From Chrysemys picta bellii (taxonomy: Eukaryota > Chordata > Testudines > Emydidae): DNA of 64,000 nucleotides. The notes beneath the pieces are model-generated. The model was not told the origin of the DNA, did no database searches, and saw nothing but the letters and a program-made list of their open reading frames with translations. Positions within the stretch are counted from its first letter, which is position 1, and each line of letters starts with the position of its first letter. The stretch is taken from the NCBI RefSeq assembly GCF_011386835.1, contig NC_088791.1, positions 29,238,998 through 29,302,997 of the forward strand, read 5' to 3'. Positions 22,150-35,600 of the stretch are shown piece by piece. Made by a program: the position numbers and the translations under genes.

Positions 22150-23382
22150 TATTTTCTTTCTGTCCATTTGGTGATTGGGGGCAGGGAGGAGGGTGTCTGC
22201 CACAGGGCCTTAGTAATTTTTGCCACTTCCTCGTGCACTGGGGCCAACGGCTCTCGGTGCTGCGGCTCCGGTGACCTGTGGTGGCACTCAGCAGATCTTC
22301 GATGGTATCCCGGTGATCTACGCTTCAAGCTTAGAGAGCATTGCCACTCCGTACACCTGGAGCGGGAGTGAGAGGATCAACATCTTGGAGACCACTGATG
22401 CATTCACGGCAATCCGTAACGGAGCTCTGACGGCCAGTGACGGGGCTCTGGGGACCGACGTTTGGATTCTCCGGAATGGCGCCTTGAACTGGGGGACCAC
22501 TTGGACACTCCCGGCACTAAGGCTCTGGGGACCGGCGCGCCTCCGCAGGTCTGCGCCCAACCACTGGCATTCAATGCCCTGAGCCCGAAGAGTGCTGCCT
22601 AGAGTCAGGGGACCGACGCTGGGAACTCTGGCAGGTAAGCGAACCCGCATCCGGAGGTTAGTGGCGCTGCTCGGGCAAGCGCTTTGGGGCACTCCCCGGA
22701 GCGGGGAGTGGTGCCACACTGATGGAGAACGTTGGAAGGTGCCCATGGCAGGCTTACCCCTCGAACAGGGCACCTCCGAGGCTGGGGTGAGGGCGGCTCC
22801 GGAAGGGACAATCTGTCTGTAGTGGCCTGAAAGGCGTCTGGTGTAGACGGCACCGCCAGGTGCTGAGTGTCTCTGCCACTACCCGGGGTGGCGGGCAGGT
22901 CTCGAGCCGAGTTCGACAGCTCGTCTGCCACTGGAGCCTTGCCACCAACCGGAGGCAATGAGCTGCCCCTTGCGGGACTTTATTCTCCTCCGGCTCTCTC
23001 CTTCGCTTTACGGGTTCCAGGAGAACATCCCCTACTGGCCCTTTCTCTGATTCTTAGTCGGTACCAGGGATGAGCGTCAGCATTGGTTGGATGTCGGTGC
23101 TGGCGACGCACTCTGCACCGAGGCCGTGGTGCTTGGCGCAGAGTATGATGTCCTCAGCTCCAAGGCCTGTGCAAGGGCTGACTCCATAAAGAGCGCTTGG
23201 AAACGAATGTCCCGCTCCTTCTTGGTACGTGGCCTGAAGCTTTTACAAATGTGACACTTGTCGTTCATGTGGGCTTCCCCCAGGCATTTCAAACAGCTTC
23301 TATGGGGGTCGCTGACTGGCATGGACTTTTTGCAGCAGTCACAAGGTTTGAAGCCTGTGGACCGGGGCATGCCCCATCCCAA
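22131..23382 (-). pseudogene. gag N-terminal half of DIRS copy B
   Basis: It starts MGWGMPRSTGFKPCDCCKKS and has SDPHRSCLKCLGEAHM and CHICKSF, a cysteine/histidine-rich presumed zinc-binding start. Downstream the frame changes several times (22958-22605, 22773-22318, 22328-22131), with serine/proline-rich low-complexity text. The same start is seen in copies A and C. Confidence 0.75.
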
Positions 23383-23542
23383 GGCTAAGTCCCATATGGG
23401 ACTATCTAACTATTTTCTACTAACACTAAGGGAACTATTACCTAAACTACTTAAAACAACTATATACAATCAAACTACCACTGTGGCGCTGTAGGAGAAG
23501 TAGCTTCCAGAAGCAAGAAGACATTCCAGCACCATCACTGGC

Positions 23543-23740
23543 GGTAAGAAGGAACTGAGGGTGGGGGGAAGCCAGTAGCATCCCTTATACCACGGCATAC
23601 ATGCGCCACTCAAGAGGGCGCCAGAGCCAGTCCCCTAAGGATACACTGAGGGGAAAACTTCTGGCACCGGTGCACGTGGCGAGCACACACACCTACAATA
23701 GAATGGACATGAGCAAGCACTTGAAGAAGAACAAGCAGAG
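23543..23740. repeat. right inverted terminal repeat of DIRS copy B
   Basis: Complement of the left repeat. It begins ggtaagaaggaactgaggg and ends acttgaagaagaacaag. The same ggtaagaaggaactgag motif occurs in copy C (63908) and as agtaaaaaggaactgaag in copy E. Confidence 0.8.
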
Positions 23741-24600
23741 TCAATGGCTGATGGGAGTAAGTAGTCTCTAGTAGGGAGCTTGGAGTTTTCAGAGAAACAG
23801 CTCTAGTCAGAGAAGGCCTAGAAGACCCCCAGCAGGAAGTCTGGGGGTATGGACTAAATGGGGATTTGAGAACTTTAATTTTGAATATTTTGTGATACTA
23901 ATAAATCTAGCCCAAGGGTTCTAAGTTGCTAAATATGCGAAGAGTTTGGGTAGAATTTAAGTCTTTTGAAGGAGAGATTGAGGCAGGGCACAAGGGGGCA
24001 TGAGGGAGGTGACCTACACGATGACACATGGTATGACTAAATTAGCCAGTATTTAACTAACATCCTACAAATATTAATTTTAGGCAACTTTTCATTCACA
24101 TGCAAGTATGTAGTGATATAGCATTACAACTAGTCTGTCTTGAGTCCCTATCCACCACATTTCTTGCAACAAAATCAGTTCAATCCTAATTCTCCAGAAT
24201 TAAGAGTCCATCTCAACTGAGGTTTCTCACATCTTTTCAAAGAGAAAAAATGTACCTTCTCCTAATGCCTCAGAAATAGTCTGGCCTCCAAAAACTATCC
24301 TCAGACTAGCAGAAGTAAACTTGGTGCCTCATATGTCGGCAGTTCTTTTCTTTCCTGATGAGAGCAACCATGTAATCTGGCTTCACTTCCATCTCACTCC
24401 CTGATATTTCAACTTCAAGAGACCTGACTGATTTTAAGAAATTTGCTCTGACAACAACATTTTCACAGATTAATAATAAAACAGACTTGTCTTGAGTTAA
24501 AGTGGTAAATCAGTGTGCTGAGGTTACGGTTTAGACTTTTACCAGCCATTTAGTGCTCAATCATCATCAACAAGGCAGGAAATGCAGCTAATCTGGAAAG
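23741..24600. other. intron sequence, nothing certain
   Basis: No gene. The lower-GC part at 24100-24600 could be a further decayed extension of the DIRS fragment at 24600-25960, but I cannot align it. Confidence 0.4.
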
Positions 24601-25960
24601 AATAACAATCCTTCCAGTGAATGCATTTTTTTAGTCAGTTGTTATTAGACTTGCCCCGTCCAGCTGTGCTTGCTGGAGGATCAGCGGAGTCTTTTGAAGT
24701 AACTTTAAAATTGGACCCACACAGATAGAGAAAATTCTCTCTACCTGATGCAGTTTGGCTTTTAGACATTTTGAAACCACATGGCAATGGCTCCTCAGCT
24801 CTTGATGAAAAAACCTAACTTCAGGGAACTGATACAGGAAAAATAACCTTTCTGCAGGAACATGCAACTCATGCACTCAGCAACTGTTGTGCACAACTTG
24901 ACAGACATCAACAAAAAATGCTTTAAAACAATATTTTTCTAAAATGATTTATTTTTTTAGTTCTTTCAAATAATCAACTTGATTTCAATAGAAGGATTTG
25001 CTGAGCCCTTGTAGATTGTAAACCACTATCAGTTTGAAGCACGGAGCTGGTAAATCTTTACCACAGTGAATAACATTTGAAACCCAGCTGTACTGGGTTC
25101 ACTGAGGCTGCCTTTAGGGATACATGCTACGAGACAACTAAGATCCATTGGACATAAACCCCAACATTTGTAGCTTGGTATGAACTGTCAGCTGCTGTCT
25201 CTTGTCTATCCTTGCTGATACACCGGTGAATTCCAGGATCCTGTCCTGAGGCAGGAAGGCTTTGAGGGTTGATCTGTGTCTAGTGGGGCTTCAACATACT
25301 CCATTTGTTGCCAGATAAATTGGGACTTTCAGTCATTTAACAGGACTCCAACATGCTTGTGATCACACAGACTGATTTTCTGAAACCCTCTGGGATGATG
25401 TCCTCGATCAGCCACTTTATTTATCTAGAGAAACACATGCACTACCATGTTATGCAGGTAGGCTATTATTATTACCACTAAGCATGTCATGAAAATACGT
25501 GGAGCAGATGCCAGACCAAAGAGCAAGAGAAGACTTTGGTAGTGCTGTTCCTCTTCAACACATCTTAGATACACGAGGCTATTTTCCAGGTAAGTGTCTG
25601 CAAGGTCCAAAGCATTTTGCCTGTTGCCTTCCTCTAGGACAGACATGATGCCTCCACCAGGGCAACCATATGGAACTCATCTTTGATCAGATCTTGATTC
25701 CATTCCCTAAGATCTAGGGTGCGCTAGAGCCTTCCCATCTTTTTGGCTACCTGAAATGATTTGTGTTGAAGCAGGTATCAGAGCTCTGAGAAAAAGCAGT
25801 TGCCAAAACAAAGGAGATACCAAAAAGTCGGAAGTGCCTAAGACAATAGGTAGAATATATGGTACAGCCACGTGGGACATAACTGGAAGGTAAGGTTTAA
25901 AAGGGAACCTAAAGGAAACATGAGAAGCAGTGCTGAGATGCAGAACAATGGGCAATGACC
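24600..25960 (-). pseudogene. decayed DIRS reverse transcriptase fragment (copy F)
   Basis: The minus frame at 25425-25646 has LLLFGLASAPRIFMTCLVVI, the conserved FGLASAPR-F-C block of DIRS reverse transcriptase, preceded by ALDLADTYLENS (first-aspartate motif DL-DTYL). Upstream, a frame with SGSQKDGKALAHPRS keeps traces of the RT entry motif. Downstream stop-interrupted text resembles the thumb (KSQF, PLDTDQPSK). Many stops show that it is much older than copies A-C. Confidence 0.7.
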
Positions 25961-27535
25961 AACAAGAGGAGCACCTTTGCCATCATGGTCAAGAACTTGC
26001 TAGAACATTTAGAAAGCAGCATTTATGCTCGTAGTTTGTGATGTAGTATGCCCATATGAACAACACTAGTGAAAGAATGTTAAAACTGGTGAAATGATTT
26101 TAGCTGTGCTAGCTGAAATTAGTACAACCTTGGGATGGCCTGAGCTGCTTTTAACAGAGTCTGATCTTGTCTTGCAAAAAATAAGGAGTATACTGATCAG
26201 AATGTTCCTAACTTAAAAAGTGAGAGTCTTGTTATATGACCCAAATCGGTTCTGAATAACATAACGGTTTGGGGAAAAGAAGAGCTAGTGCCCATACAGC
26301 TGGGGTAGAAGGCTTCTTGAAAGAGACAATTAAAGATTCCTAGAAGAAACAGAAGGGAAACAAAATGTGAATGAGTGTGAGATTGAAATTAACAGGTGAG
26401 AGTCCAACAACTGTGCTAGCCAATACGTAGTCACAAAAACATTCAGAGAGAAAGCTAGGCTGGAAGTGAAAAGTTTTTTCTCAGACCTTATTCAGCAGAA
26501 GTTGAGGGCTGACAACTCAGTACTGGGTAAATCTGCCATTCACTAAAGAAGTCAGAGAAAGGCACTCTGTACTTTAAGACATCTGAGGGGATCTACCAGT
26601 TCCTGTGTGGAGCCCATGTCTACATACAGACAGGGAAAGCCATGCACCAGTGGCTGGGGACATGAACCAAGTCAAACCGAACATAAGCAGAGTATCCAGC
26701 CCTACATCTCCAGCTAACTGCCTTACCTTATTCCTGAGACTACCTTGGACAGAAGATAATGATTGTGGGGTCATACTTAAGTACTAAAAACCTAGTTGGA
26801 GTAACATCTAAGACTATCCTTCTTGGTATCCAGCCAAGAATTCTTTAAATACATAAAAACACAAAGTTGTAATCTGAAAGACACTGCAACCTGTGTGAGA
26901 AAAGACAGAATAACTGATAAATAACTTTTTACATTTTAATGGTGTACTTGGATAATGCAATAAGAAAATTTTGCCTAATTTGAGCCTTGGTTTCTGTAAC
27001 TGATAACGAATGAAATGCTGCAAATTGAATGAAATGTGAATCTGCATTTTGGTAGGTTTTGTAGTATAATGCAGGAACTTACAGAATTGCATTATGTTGT
27101 CCTATAGGATTTTTTTAAATTAATTTCTTGCTTTTAACAGGTAGTAATGAAAAAAGAATTTAGTTTACTATGTGGGTGGAGTCTTGAGTTCTCTGTCTGG
27201 CACTATACTAAATGCTAACTAATTTGGACTTTTTCTGTAGGAAAAGTCAGCCTTCTGATAAAACTTTTCAGGAGTTTAGGACTTTGTTTAACTTGAATTT
27301 CAAGTGAATAATAGCCATGTTTGACAGTGAGTCGGGAGGAGGGGCTAGCTTGCATTCTGTCTTGCTACCACTGCCCTCAAGGGTCAAAAAACCTGAGCAA
27401 AGAGGCACAGTCAGTCTCATATTAAAGAGCTAAGACCTTGAAGCAAGTATCTTCCACAGATGGTATTTTTACAGAACTCCATTTACTTTCTTTCTCCATC
27501 ATAAACTCCCTCTGAAAATCCCCTCTTTTAAAGGA
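25961..27535. other. intron sequence, probably old repeat debris
   Basis: No exon or clear element. By position it might be the gag part of copy F, but the frames (for example 26574-26774) show no diagnostic motif. Confidence 0.4.
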
Positions 27536-29640
27536 CTAACTAGTAGCATCATAATCTAGGAGGAGTGCTGAAGAGAGCTTAATCAAACTAAGACTGAAGC
27601 AGTGCCCTCCCAGCAGAGCATCTGATCTAGCTCTAGGATCAAGAGCATAATATTTTGTGAAAGCATGACTTGAACTCCAATTGTTCTTCTGATATTTTTC
27701 AAGAATAGACACATTCCTGATGGTCATGCTCTTACAGAATGAACTTAATCCATCCAGTACTTGGACTTCTGCTTGATCATAACAAGTTATTATAAAACAC
27801 ATAATCCATTTAGAAAGCTTCTGATTCAACAGGGCTAGGTCCTTCAATTTCTCCCCATAAACTATAAATAATTGGGAAGATTTACAATTAGGTTTAGTGA
27901 TTGCAAAAGATGTCCTTTTATCATCTGATCTGTGTAATTTCACCCTGTGTAATTTCTCTGTCAAGAATAAAGAGTTTATTGGCATCAGTTTACCTATTTA
28001 TAAGAAAATCTGCTGCCACTGAAAGCAAACATTTTATGTGAGGTTTTAAATCATATTAACTTTGTTGAATACAGTATAAATAGAACTGGCCATAAGCATC
28101 TGCAACTCACTCTTTCTCCCAGCTGATGTTCTGGCCACAAAAAGAGCCATTAGCAAAAAGAGTAGGTAATCTCCCAGAGTTTTAAAAGGTAAAAGTTAAA
28201 TTCAAGTGCCAAGGGTTTATGAGGTCCCAGACAGGTGAGAATAAGTTTTAGAGATCTAAAATTTTTTTAAAAGAGCTCATAACGAAAGAGTGAGAAGGGA
28301 TCCAACAGCCTCAAATCTATAAATAACAATAGCTGCTATATGAATATATCGATGACAAAGATAACCCTGAATCTTTCAGAAACCACCAATATTCTAAGAT
28401 ATGGAGAACAGAACAAATCTCAGGTTTCTCCTAACAGTGTAAAAACTACAGTATAAGAAGTTTCTACTTCACCACATAGGATTCTCTTGTAGAAGGTCTG
28501 GATTCCCTAAGAAATGTTTTTACCCTTTCTACTGACTCAGAGCTTGGTTACACTTGCAAGTTAGAGTGCACTAAAGCTGCCCAGTGCGCTCTAACTCACT
28601 CCCCATCCACACTGGCAAGGCACGTAGAGCGCTCTGACTCCATGGCTATAGCACTCCTGGTACTCCACCTTGGCAAGAGGAATAATGTCTGATGCGTCTT
28701 GGCTGAGATGCCCCAGCATCAGTGTGAACGAGGTGTTGCATTACTGCGCTCTGATTGACCTCTGGAAACGTCCCATAATGCCCTTATATCAAGTGGCCAC
28801 TCTTGTAATTGTTTTTAACTTGGCTGTAGGAATGCGGATATACCCTTTCAAAGCTCCGTTTCTGACAGCCGGCATGCTTATCTGCTCCGAGACAAAGCAA
28901 ACATTACTTAGGAATGTTGCTTGCTGTCAGTGTGAGAGAGAGAGAGGCGGTGGGGAGGGCGGTCTGAACTTACAAGACAGCATGTAGACACACTCTCAGT
29001 ACCCCAAAACCCCACTCTCTCTCCCCCCATATACACACAACACACTTCCTGTCACACTCCACCCCACCCCCCACATTTGAAAAGCACGTTGCAGCCACTT
29101 GAATGCTGGGATAGCTCCCCATAATGCACTGCTCCCAATGCTGCTGTCAGTGCCACAAATGTGGCCAACCCAGTGCACTTGCAGCTGTCAGTGTGGACAG
29201 ACTGCAGTGCTTTCCCTACTGCACTCTCTGAAGGCTGGTTTAACTCAAAGCGCTCTACATCTGCAAGTGTAGCCAAGCCCTCAGAAACTTCAAGATACTG
29301 ATAGGGAATCTAGCCCTCCTTTTGAGATGAGAGATCTGAAAATAATGGAAGAAAATTGATTTCTTGTACATGGCTAATGGATCTGAATACCGCACTGGCA
29401 AGAGTCAGACTGGACCATTTAAAATCACCTGAGCTTTTTCTCAATTTATCTTAACATCTTTAGGACTGGAGGAAATGAAAGGAAGGCAGATAGCAGCCTT
29501 CCTCTAATGGAAAAAGAAAACATTCCTCTCTAACTCCAGTTGTTTGCTTGCCCTGGAACAAAACTTCTTGGACAAGATATTCAGTAGTATCTAGTGGTTT
29601 TGGGTGCCCAAATGGTGAGACACATTGAAGAGACTCTGAT
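27536..29640 (-). pseudogene. decayed DIRS fragment with recombinase end (copy G)
   Basis: The frame at 27536-27985 ends NNWSSSHAFTKYYALDPRAR then SDALLGG, the C-terminal tyrosine motif of DIRS recombinases (WSS-H-F-KYY-LDPRARSD). Further upstream on the minus strand, beyond a nested DNA element (28540-29280), stop-ridden text such as AICLPFISSSPKDVKIN resembles the AFPP-LI-KVL-KI part of the methyltransferase-like block. The recombinase lies upstream of the copy F reverse transcriptase on the same strand, opposite to the normal order, so F and G are separate or permuted. Confidence 0.68.
28540..29280. mobile_element. non-autonomous DNA transposon, 741 bp, nested in copy G
   Basis: Terminal inverted repeats: GAGCTTGGTTACACTTGCAA at the left, and the complement of the right end, GGGCTTGGCTACACTTGCAG. 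Both continue into gcgctctac/agagcg motifs. Both flanks carry tca (28537-28539, 29281-29283), which could be a 3-bp duplication. The inside has a GA repeat (28933-28946) and a C-rich block. No transposase is present. Confidence 0.75.
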
Positions 29641-32615
29641 TTTCATAAGATGTTTGGCACCCACCCTCTGAAAGTCAGCACCTTTAAGATATCTTGAAAA
29701 AAACAGGCACCCAAAACCTGAGGCACTCAAATTCACTAGTCACAATTGAAAATCTTGGCTCTTGCATTTGGTGTTTTGCCAGTCTGAGGTTTGCCCCATT
29801 GAACAAAAACAGAGAAAGCTATGGAGGAGTTCAGAGACAATTTGTGTTGATCCTGATACTTTTGACTAAAGCCATTTAATGAATTCTTCATACCTGCCAA
29901 ATTAATCACTGAAGGATGAGTCCTGTTGTGATACACTATTCCCAGAGGTGAATTTCCTCCAGCCTGCTTCTACTGGTTTCCTACACACTGGACTATTTAG
30001 AACCAAACTCCACAAGGCAGAGGAAGTGCAGAGACCCTCTACATAGCTGCTCAATCCATCCCACCAAGGGCTACAAGACACAGAGAGCCTTTAAGCAGGA
30101 CCAACAGAGTGGGGTGAATTCCACCAACACATAAAAAGCATAAGCAATTTATTTAATTACCATCTGTCTTTTTAAATGACTACTGATTCAGTCCATGCAT
30201 TAATTCAATTTATAGTACTTCAATTACCATTTTTAAACTGAATAAGCAAATAAGCTTTACATTGTTAAGCTCTAACTTGCTATCTGGTGAGAGCTATTCC
30301 AAAATAATGAAAACTCCAAAGCCTCTGAAATAAAGTGATATACATTTAATCAAATGTACTTATTTAAATTCAGTGTGAATCATAGAGTTTAACTTGATAT
30401 GAAACCAATCAAACCACATAATATGAAAAGCTACAAGCACTGTGTAATCATGCTGTTTTTCTACCTGTTAGCAAAACCACATGCTAGATTTAAAGTACAA
30501 TTTTTAGTCCACTTTACCAGCAAGATAAAATACAGTACATAGTACTCCAAGATGTTTAATGCCTAGTTAAACGTTTTCTGTATTTTAGCCAAGAGCCTCA
30601 AAAAATATTCCACATTTCTTATGTGAATCACGATCCAGCTAGCAAAGGAAAACATGAAGGAAATATATGAATATTTATCTCCTAATCTCTCTTTCTAAAT
30701 CATTGCAAATTCAAATGAAAAACATACAAAATGTGAGTAAAGTTTTCAAAAGCACCTAAAGTTACTTAGGAGCACAAAACCTTGGGCTCTGAAATCACTT
30801 ATCACATAGACACTTTTGAAAATGTTACCCAGTATGACTAATTACTCTTTCCTAATGAACCTCTGATTACTTCCAATTTAGGCCCATTGCTATCTTTAGC
30901 TTTTACTATTTTGCTAAATTAATAATCTTTACGACATTATTTTTAGTGTTAAATAGCTTGCCTGCGCATGATATTTGAGCCTGCATTATTTAATCCTTTT
31001 AATGTGACAAATATTGAATTCATGTTTGTGTGTTTTACCATTTAAATAGCATAGATGCATGTTTTTCAATGGCAGTCATGTCTTCCAATACTTATAATAG
31101 ACATTATGGACTCTAAAAAAATTATATCTCAGACAAAAGTCGGGGGTGAGGGGAGAATAGTGCCTCATGGTACCGTTGGCTTGTGGCACAATCATTGACC
31201 AGTTGAAGCCTCCCCATAAATGTCACTTTTATTATTGTTTTTGACTGTTTGCAAGCTCATTAAATTTCATTCTACATTCCAACAGTTCACAATATTCGAC
31301 AGTGAGACAAGAGGACTCGATACATTTGCCTGGAACTGTCAGACAAATCTCATTGTTGGAAGATGTCCTGAATAATGATTCATCCTTAAACTGAAAAAGC
31401 ACGATTCCATTCAATTCAATACCACACAATACAAGACATGGTTTAACTTTCATAAGACCACATAATAAAAGTGACAACCAGAAATTTATCTTATGTCATT
31501 ATGTTAAGGGTCTAGCAATATTTCCATTACAAATAAAGTCTTTGATGGGCTCATAAATTTGCTCCAGCAAAAGGACCATCTAAAACCAATAATTTTTCTG
31601 ACACCATGGATCTTCACTTTTTGTGCAGAAAGATATTACCTTATATCATTATTGCATTGCCTAAATGTACCTTTGCTTAAACTTATGAATAAGTACTGAT
31701 AGCTTAAACTGGTTATCAGCACAAACATGGATTCTGTAAATGCTCCACACCTCAACTGAACTATGAAGAAGTAATGAATAAGCCTTGCAAGTATCATCAC
31801 ATTCTGATGACACCTAGGAAACCACAGCACTTTTTATACAGGATCAAACTTATCTGCTCCCACCTGAATCAACAGAAAAACATTCCAGATCCAAAAAAAT
31901 GGCCAATGTCTTAATAGAACAACCTATGCACATACACTGACATCTTACAGACTACCCTAGGGGTACTTAAAGGTAATTATTATAGGCCTATTTCAAGCCA
32001 CATCTGTATTCTAGGAAGTCAGGAAATCAGCACAGTACATGCAAATGTGTAAAAGATAAAATCATCATAAAACAGTAAGTGAACTGAAATACAGCCAATA
32101 GTTCAAAATTTTAAAGGAACCTCCACCTACAGTTTCACAACTGGAAACGGGCACAAAAGGAACAATTGAATAGTTATGTGTCCATTACATCATTAGCACT
32201 CAAAAATTTGTTCCCACAAATGTTTGTTAATGTAAAATTCCAGGTGCAAAATCAGAGACCATTTTTAAAAACACAGATGCAATGTTTATGCAAAGTTGAT
32301 GTTCTAGTAACCTCTGTAACTGCATCAAGATGTCAATAACCCAGGGTATAGAGGGCCTTACCAAACCCTTTGCTTTTGTTTAGACTTGTGGTTGAATGAG
32401 ACTGGTGTGGACTGATCATCTGGCACAAGGAGGCCTCTGAACCCTCTGCCACCTATGAAAGGGTACTCTAGGCTGTCCCCCAAACACCCCAATGCATATA
32501 AGAGGTTTGGTGATAGGCCAAGGATGTGTTCTGAGATCCACAGCTGCAGTGTCTCTAAAACCCCAATGAAGAGGCTGTGAAGCTGATGGGCTGAATGAGC
32601 AAGAACTCTTTTGCC
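29641..32615. other. intron sequence, nothing recognised
   Basis: About 3 kb of AT-rich, unique-looking intron. No repeat, RNA gene or exon that I can support. Confidence 0.45.
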
Positions 32616-32696
32616 AATACAAGCTGCATCTCCACTAGAGGTATTTGCTGGCATAGCTATACTGGTAAACCCTTGTTAGTGCGGACAAGGCCTTAG
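32616..32696 (+). repeat. MITE end fragment
   Basis: Contains gctgcatctccactagaggt, gctggcatagctatactgg and tgcggacaaggcctta, which look like the end of a TCTACACTA-type DNA element. Only the terminal portion is recognisable. Confidence 0.4.
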
Positions 32697-35600
32697 ACTT
32701 TTTTTCATTTCCCACAGGAGAAAACGGAATTGTGGTCCCCCTACAACAACATTTTTCAGTTTCACTAGTCTTGTTAGTTTGTTTTTTTTCCTCTCTCTCT
32801 CAAACTGTTTGACAGAAAAGGGGGAAGTAACAGGGAGTACCTATTAAGCTAGACACTTTCCGCCCTATATCTTCCTAAACAGCAAAATCCTGACTGAACT
32901 CAGAGTTAAGGGTTCAAAAAAGCTCTTATTTCCACGAATTTACAAATACCCTGTGTTCTAAGAAACTACATAATTGAATAGTCTGAAAGTCAATCACTTG
33001 CACCAGGGTGTTTTTTATTCTCAACATTTTCTTTTTAAAAATCACACTTTCCTTTTACATTTTTGCTCTCCTTAATAATCTTAGTGGCTGAGCCACAATC
33101 TTCCATTACAAACTCTGGGTCAGTCACGGTTCTTTCATCATTGTAGATTCTGTATGAATACTTCTTGCATTCTGGGCTGTGAACAAAATAATCCACTGCA
33201 CATATTTACCTCTTCATTCCCTTGATTTAACATGTCACACACTTTTTCCTATACAAATGACACTGTGAAATTCCATTTAAAGATGGCGTTGCTTTCTCGG
33301 TTCAGAGTTTAAGCTGAAGTAATTGTTATTTTTGCATTCCACATTGGCTTTTTAGCATTTTCTTCCCTCAATCTCTTCTATGAAATGATATTTACACAAT
33401 AAGTAAAAGCAGTGATCATTCTAGATTACGTTTAAAAAATTTAAACAAAAAGGAATAACAGAAGCCATTTTATTGGCTCTCACCCTCCCTGGAAGATAAA
33501 TGAAGCCATAATTAGCAAAGAATGAGAACTTTCTAAACTACATTAACTAGAGGCATATGCCACACCTTGTGACTACCAACTATTTGACTCAAGATAAACT
33601 GAAAAAATACTCAAGACTGAGATGAAGAATAAGATGCTAATTATCACAAAAGTTTCTGACGATGGATGGGTGGATATGCAGGAAGGTGGCTTCTACATTG
33701 ATGCTCAGTAATTACTTTCTGGTTTTTTGACCATACTTTGAGACAAGATCAGCTTTTTTGCAGTAAATTTAAAAGATGAGATGATATTTTCTGTCCATAT
33801 CCTCCTCAAGCTTAAAGGAAGAAAATAATTCGTTACGACCAGTTCTGAATGCTGGCCAGTAGGTCAAAGACATTTAAGAACAAGGTGTTAATGCTGCATA
33901 CCTGTTAAAAAATGGGAAATTGAAAACAAATCGCTGTTACTAGCAGCAAGGGCTTAATCAGTTGCAACAATATTAAAGACCACATTTGAATCCACTTAGT
34001 AAAACCACCACAATGTGTTTCTTAAACTGGCAATCTTATTGGCAGCCTCAGTAAGGAGACCAGTGACAGAAGGACTTTGAGACAAGATATACTCCTCACT
34101 CCAAGAGCTGGTCTCTCTGGAGCAATATTGAAGTGCAATGGCAGGAAAATACACTGAGCCATACCTGTTATGTGGGTAAATGAAGACTTCATTCAAGAAC
34201 AGCAATAGTGAAATTGACTTTGAATTATATATTCTTGTTAATTTTAAAAAATGTATTTGGTGTTGAGATACTACAGTGATGGGCACTCTAAAAATATCTT
34301 ATATGATAGACAGATAGCTGAGGAATATCTGTCCATCTGGATATTAAACTCACTAAAAATAGGACATTAAATTAAAGGAGGCATTAGGGTGCACTAGCAT
34401 CCAATGCTACGTCAACCATATTGGCATAAAAATGTGTTGGATTAAGGAAACCAATGTAACAGACTTACTATTCCAGGTACCCATGCTATCAATCCAACAA
34501 GATTTTGAGTTGCCAAGTACTCATCAACACCCCAGAGTGTATAACCTGTGCTCTGTCCTGGGTCTCAACTATGCAATGGTGTTAGATATGTTGGTTGAAA
34601 ACTGTGGCTCAGTCACTTATGGCTGACATGGGCTACAGAAGGAAAGTTACATGCAGGGAGCATACCTCTGAAATATCCCTCATTTTGAGTGATGTTGCTT
34701 TTAGTTCCAATATTATATATGTTCCACAGAAACTTGGCATCTCCCTCACATTTACCATTTACACCAGAAATAAAGAACTACTAAACTGAGGTTACAGAAC
34801 GAATTTTATACTGAAGGATGGAATCCCACAGCATTTTAGGTTTCCCACATGAATAATTTGTTTGTACCCCTCATTCTGGGCCTTTCTTTGACACACATTG
34901 TGTCCCACATTTGGGCATTGGCTATGATAGCAAGTGAAGTCCTGAAGCAAGTGAAGCAGTCACAAGGTTTTATTGCTTCACAGATTCTTAACTAACAGAG
35001 TTAAAAGACATGCACTAACATCAGAGCAACAGCACAGAACCGTTTTATTGCACAGCCTTGCCATAGACAAGACAGACACATTTTGCCAATCCTTTAAGTG
35101 AGATGCATAAGAGAAATTAGATCCTGCAGAAGTTGATAGCATAATTCTCTCCACCTGCCAAGAAAATCAAGTGGGTGAGTTGATTTTTACAACTCTGCCT
35201 CTGCATATTATTTTATTTGTTCATTGGTCAAAAGACAGCAGGGCAATTTGTACCTGACGGTTAAGTCTTGTGCAGGGGGAAGGCAGCAAGCCAGAGCCTC
35301 CATAGCATTGACAGCAAGATAGAAGGGGTAGCAGTGGGATTCTGATTTGAATTAATACCAGTGTCTGACAGGTTGATTGTGACTTTGGGGGGGAGAGGGG
35401 AATTGAAAGAGGTCCCTGGGTTCAAAAAGCATGAGAACCACATCTTCTCTAGGCAACTGAATTTTTATGCTCACAGTACAACACATTTTATCTATGTGCA
35501 ATGGGTGGGTGTGTTAGTGTATTTTAATCCACCCACATGCACAGCTGAACAGAAATAGCACCGAAGTAAAAGAACATACAGTACTTACATTACCACTCAC

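Larger units (their letters stand above)
18375..23740 (-). mobile_element. DIRS-type retrotransposon, copy B (about 5.4 kb)
   Basis: This is the most complete DIRS copy. In minus-strand order it has a gag zinc-finger start, gag C-terminus, reverse transcriptase with YLDD, RNase H, a methyltransferase-like block and a tyrosine recombinase, between inverted terminal repeats. DIRS elements integrate with a tyrosine recombinase and leave no target duplication, and none is visible. All reading frames are broken by frameshifts, stops and a deletion in RT. A TcMar element (21977-22149) sits within gag. The copy lies inside the 24 kb COG5 intron, in the sense direction of COG5. Confidence 0.9.
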
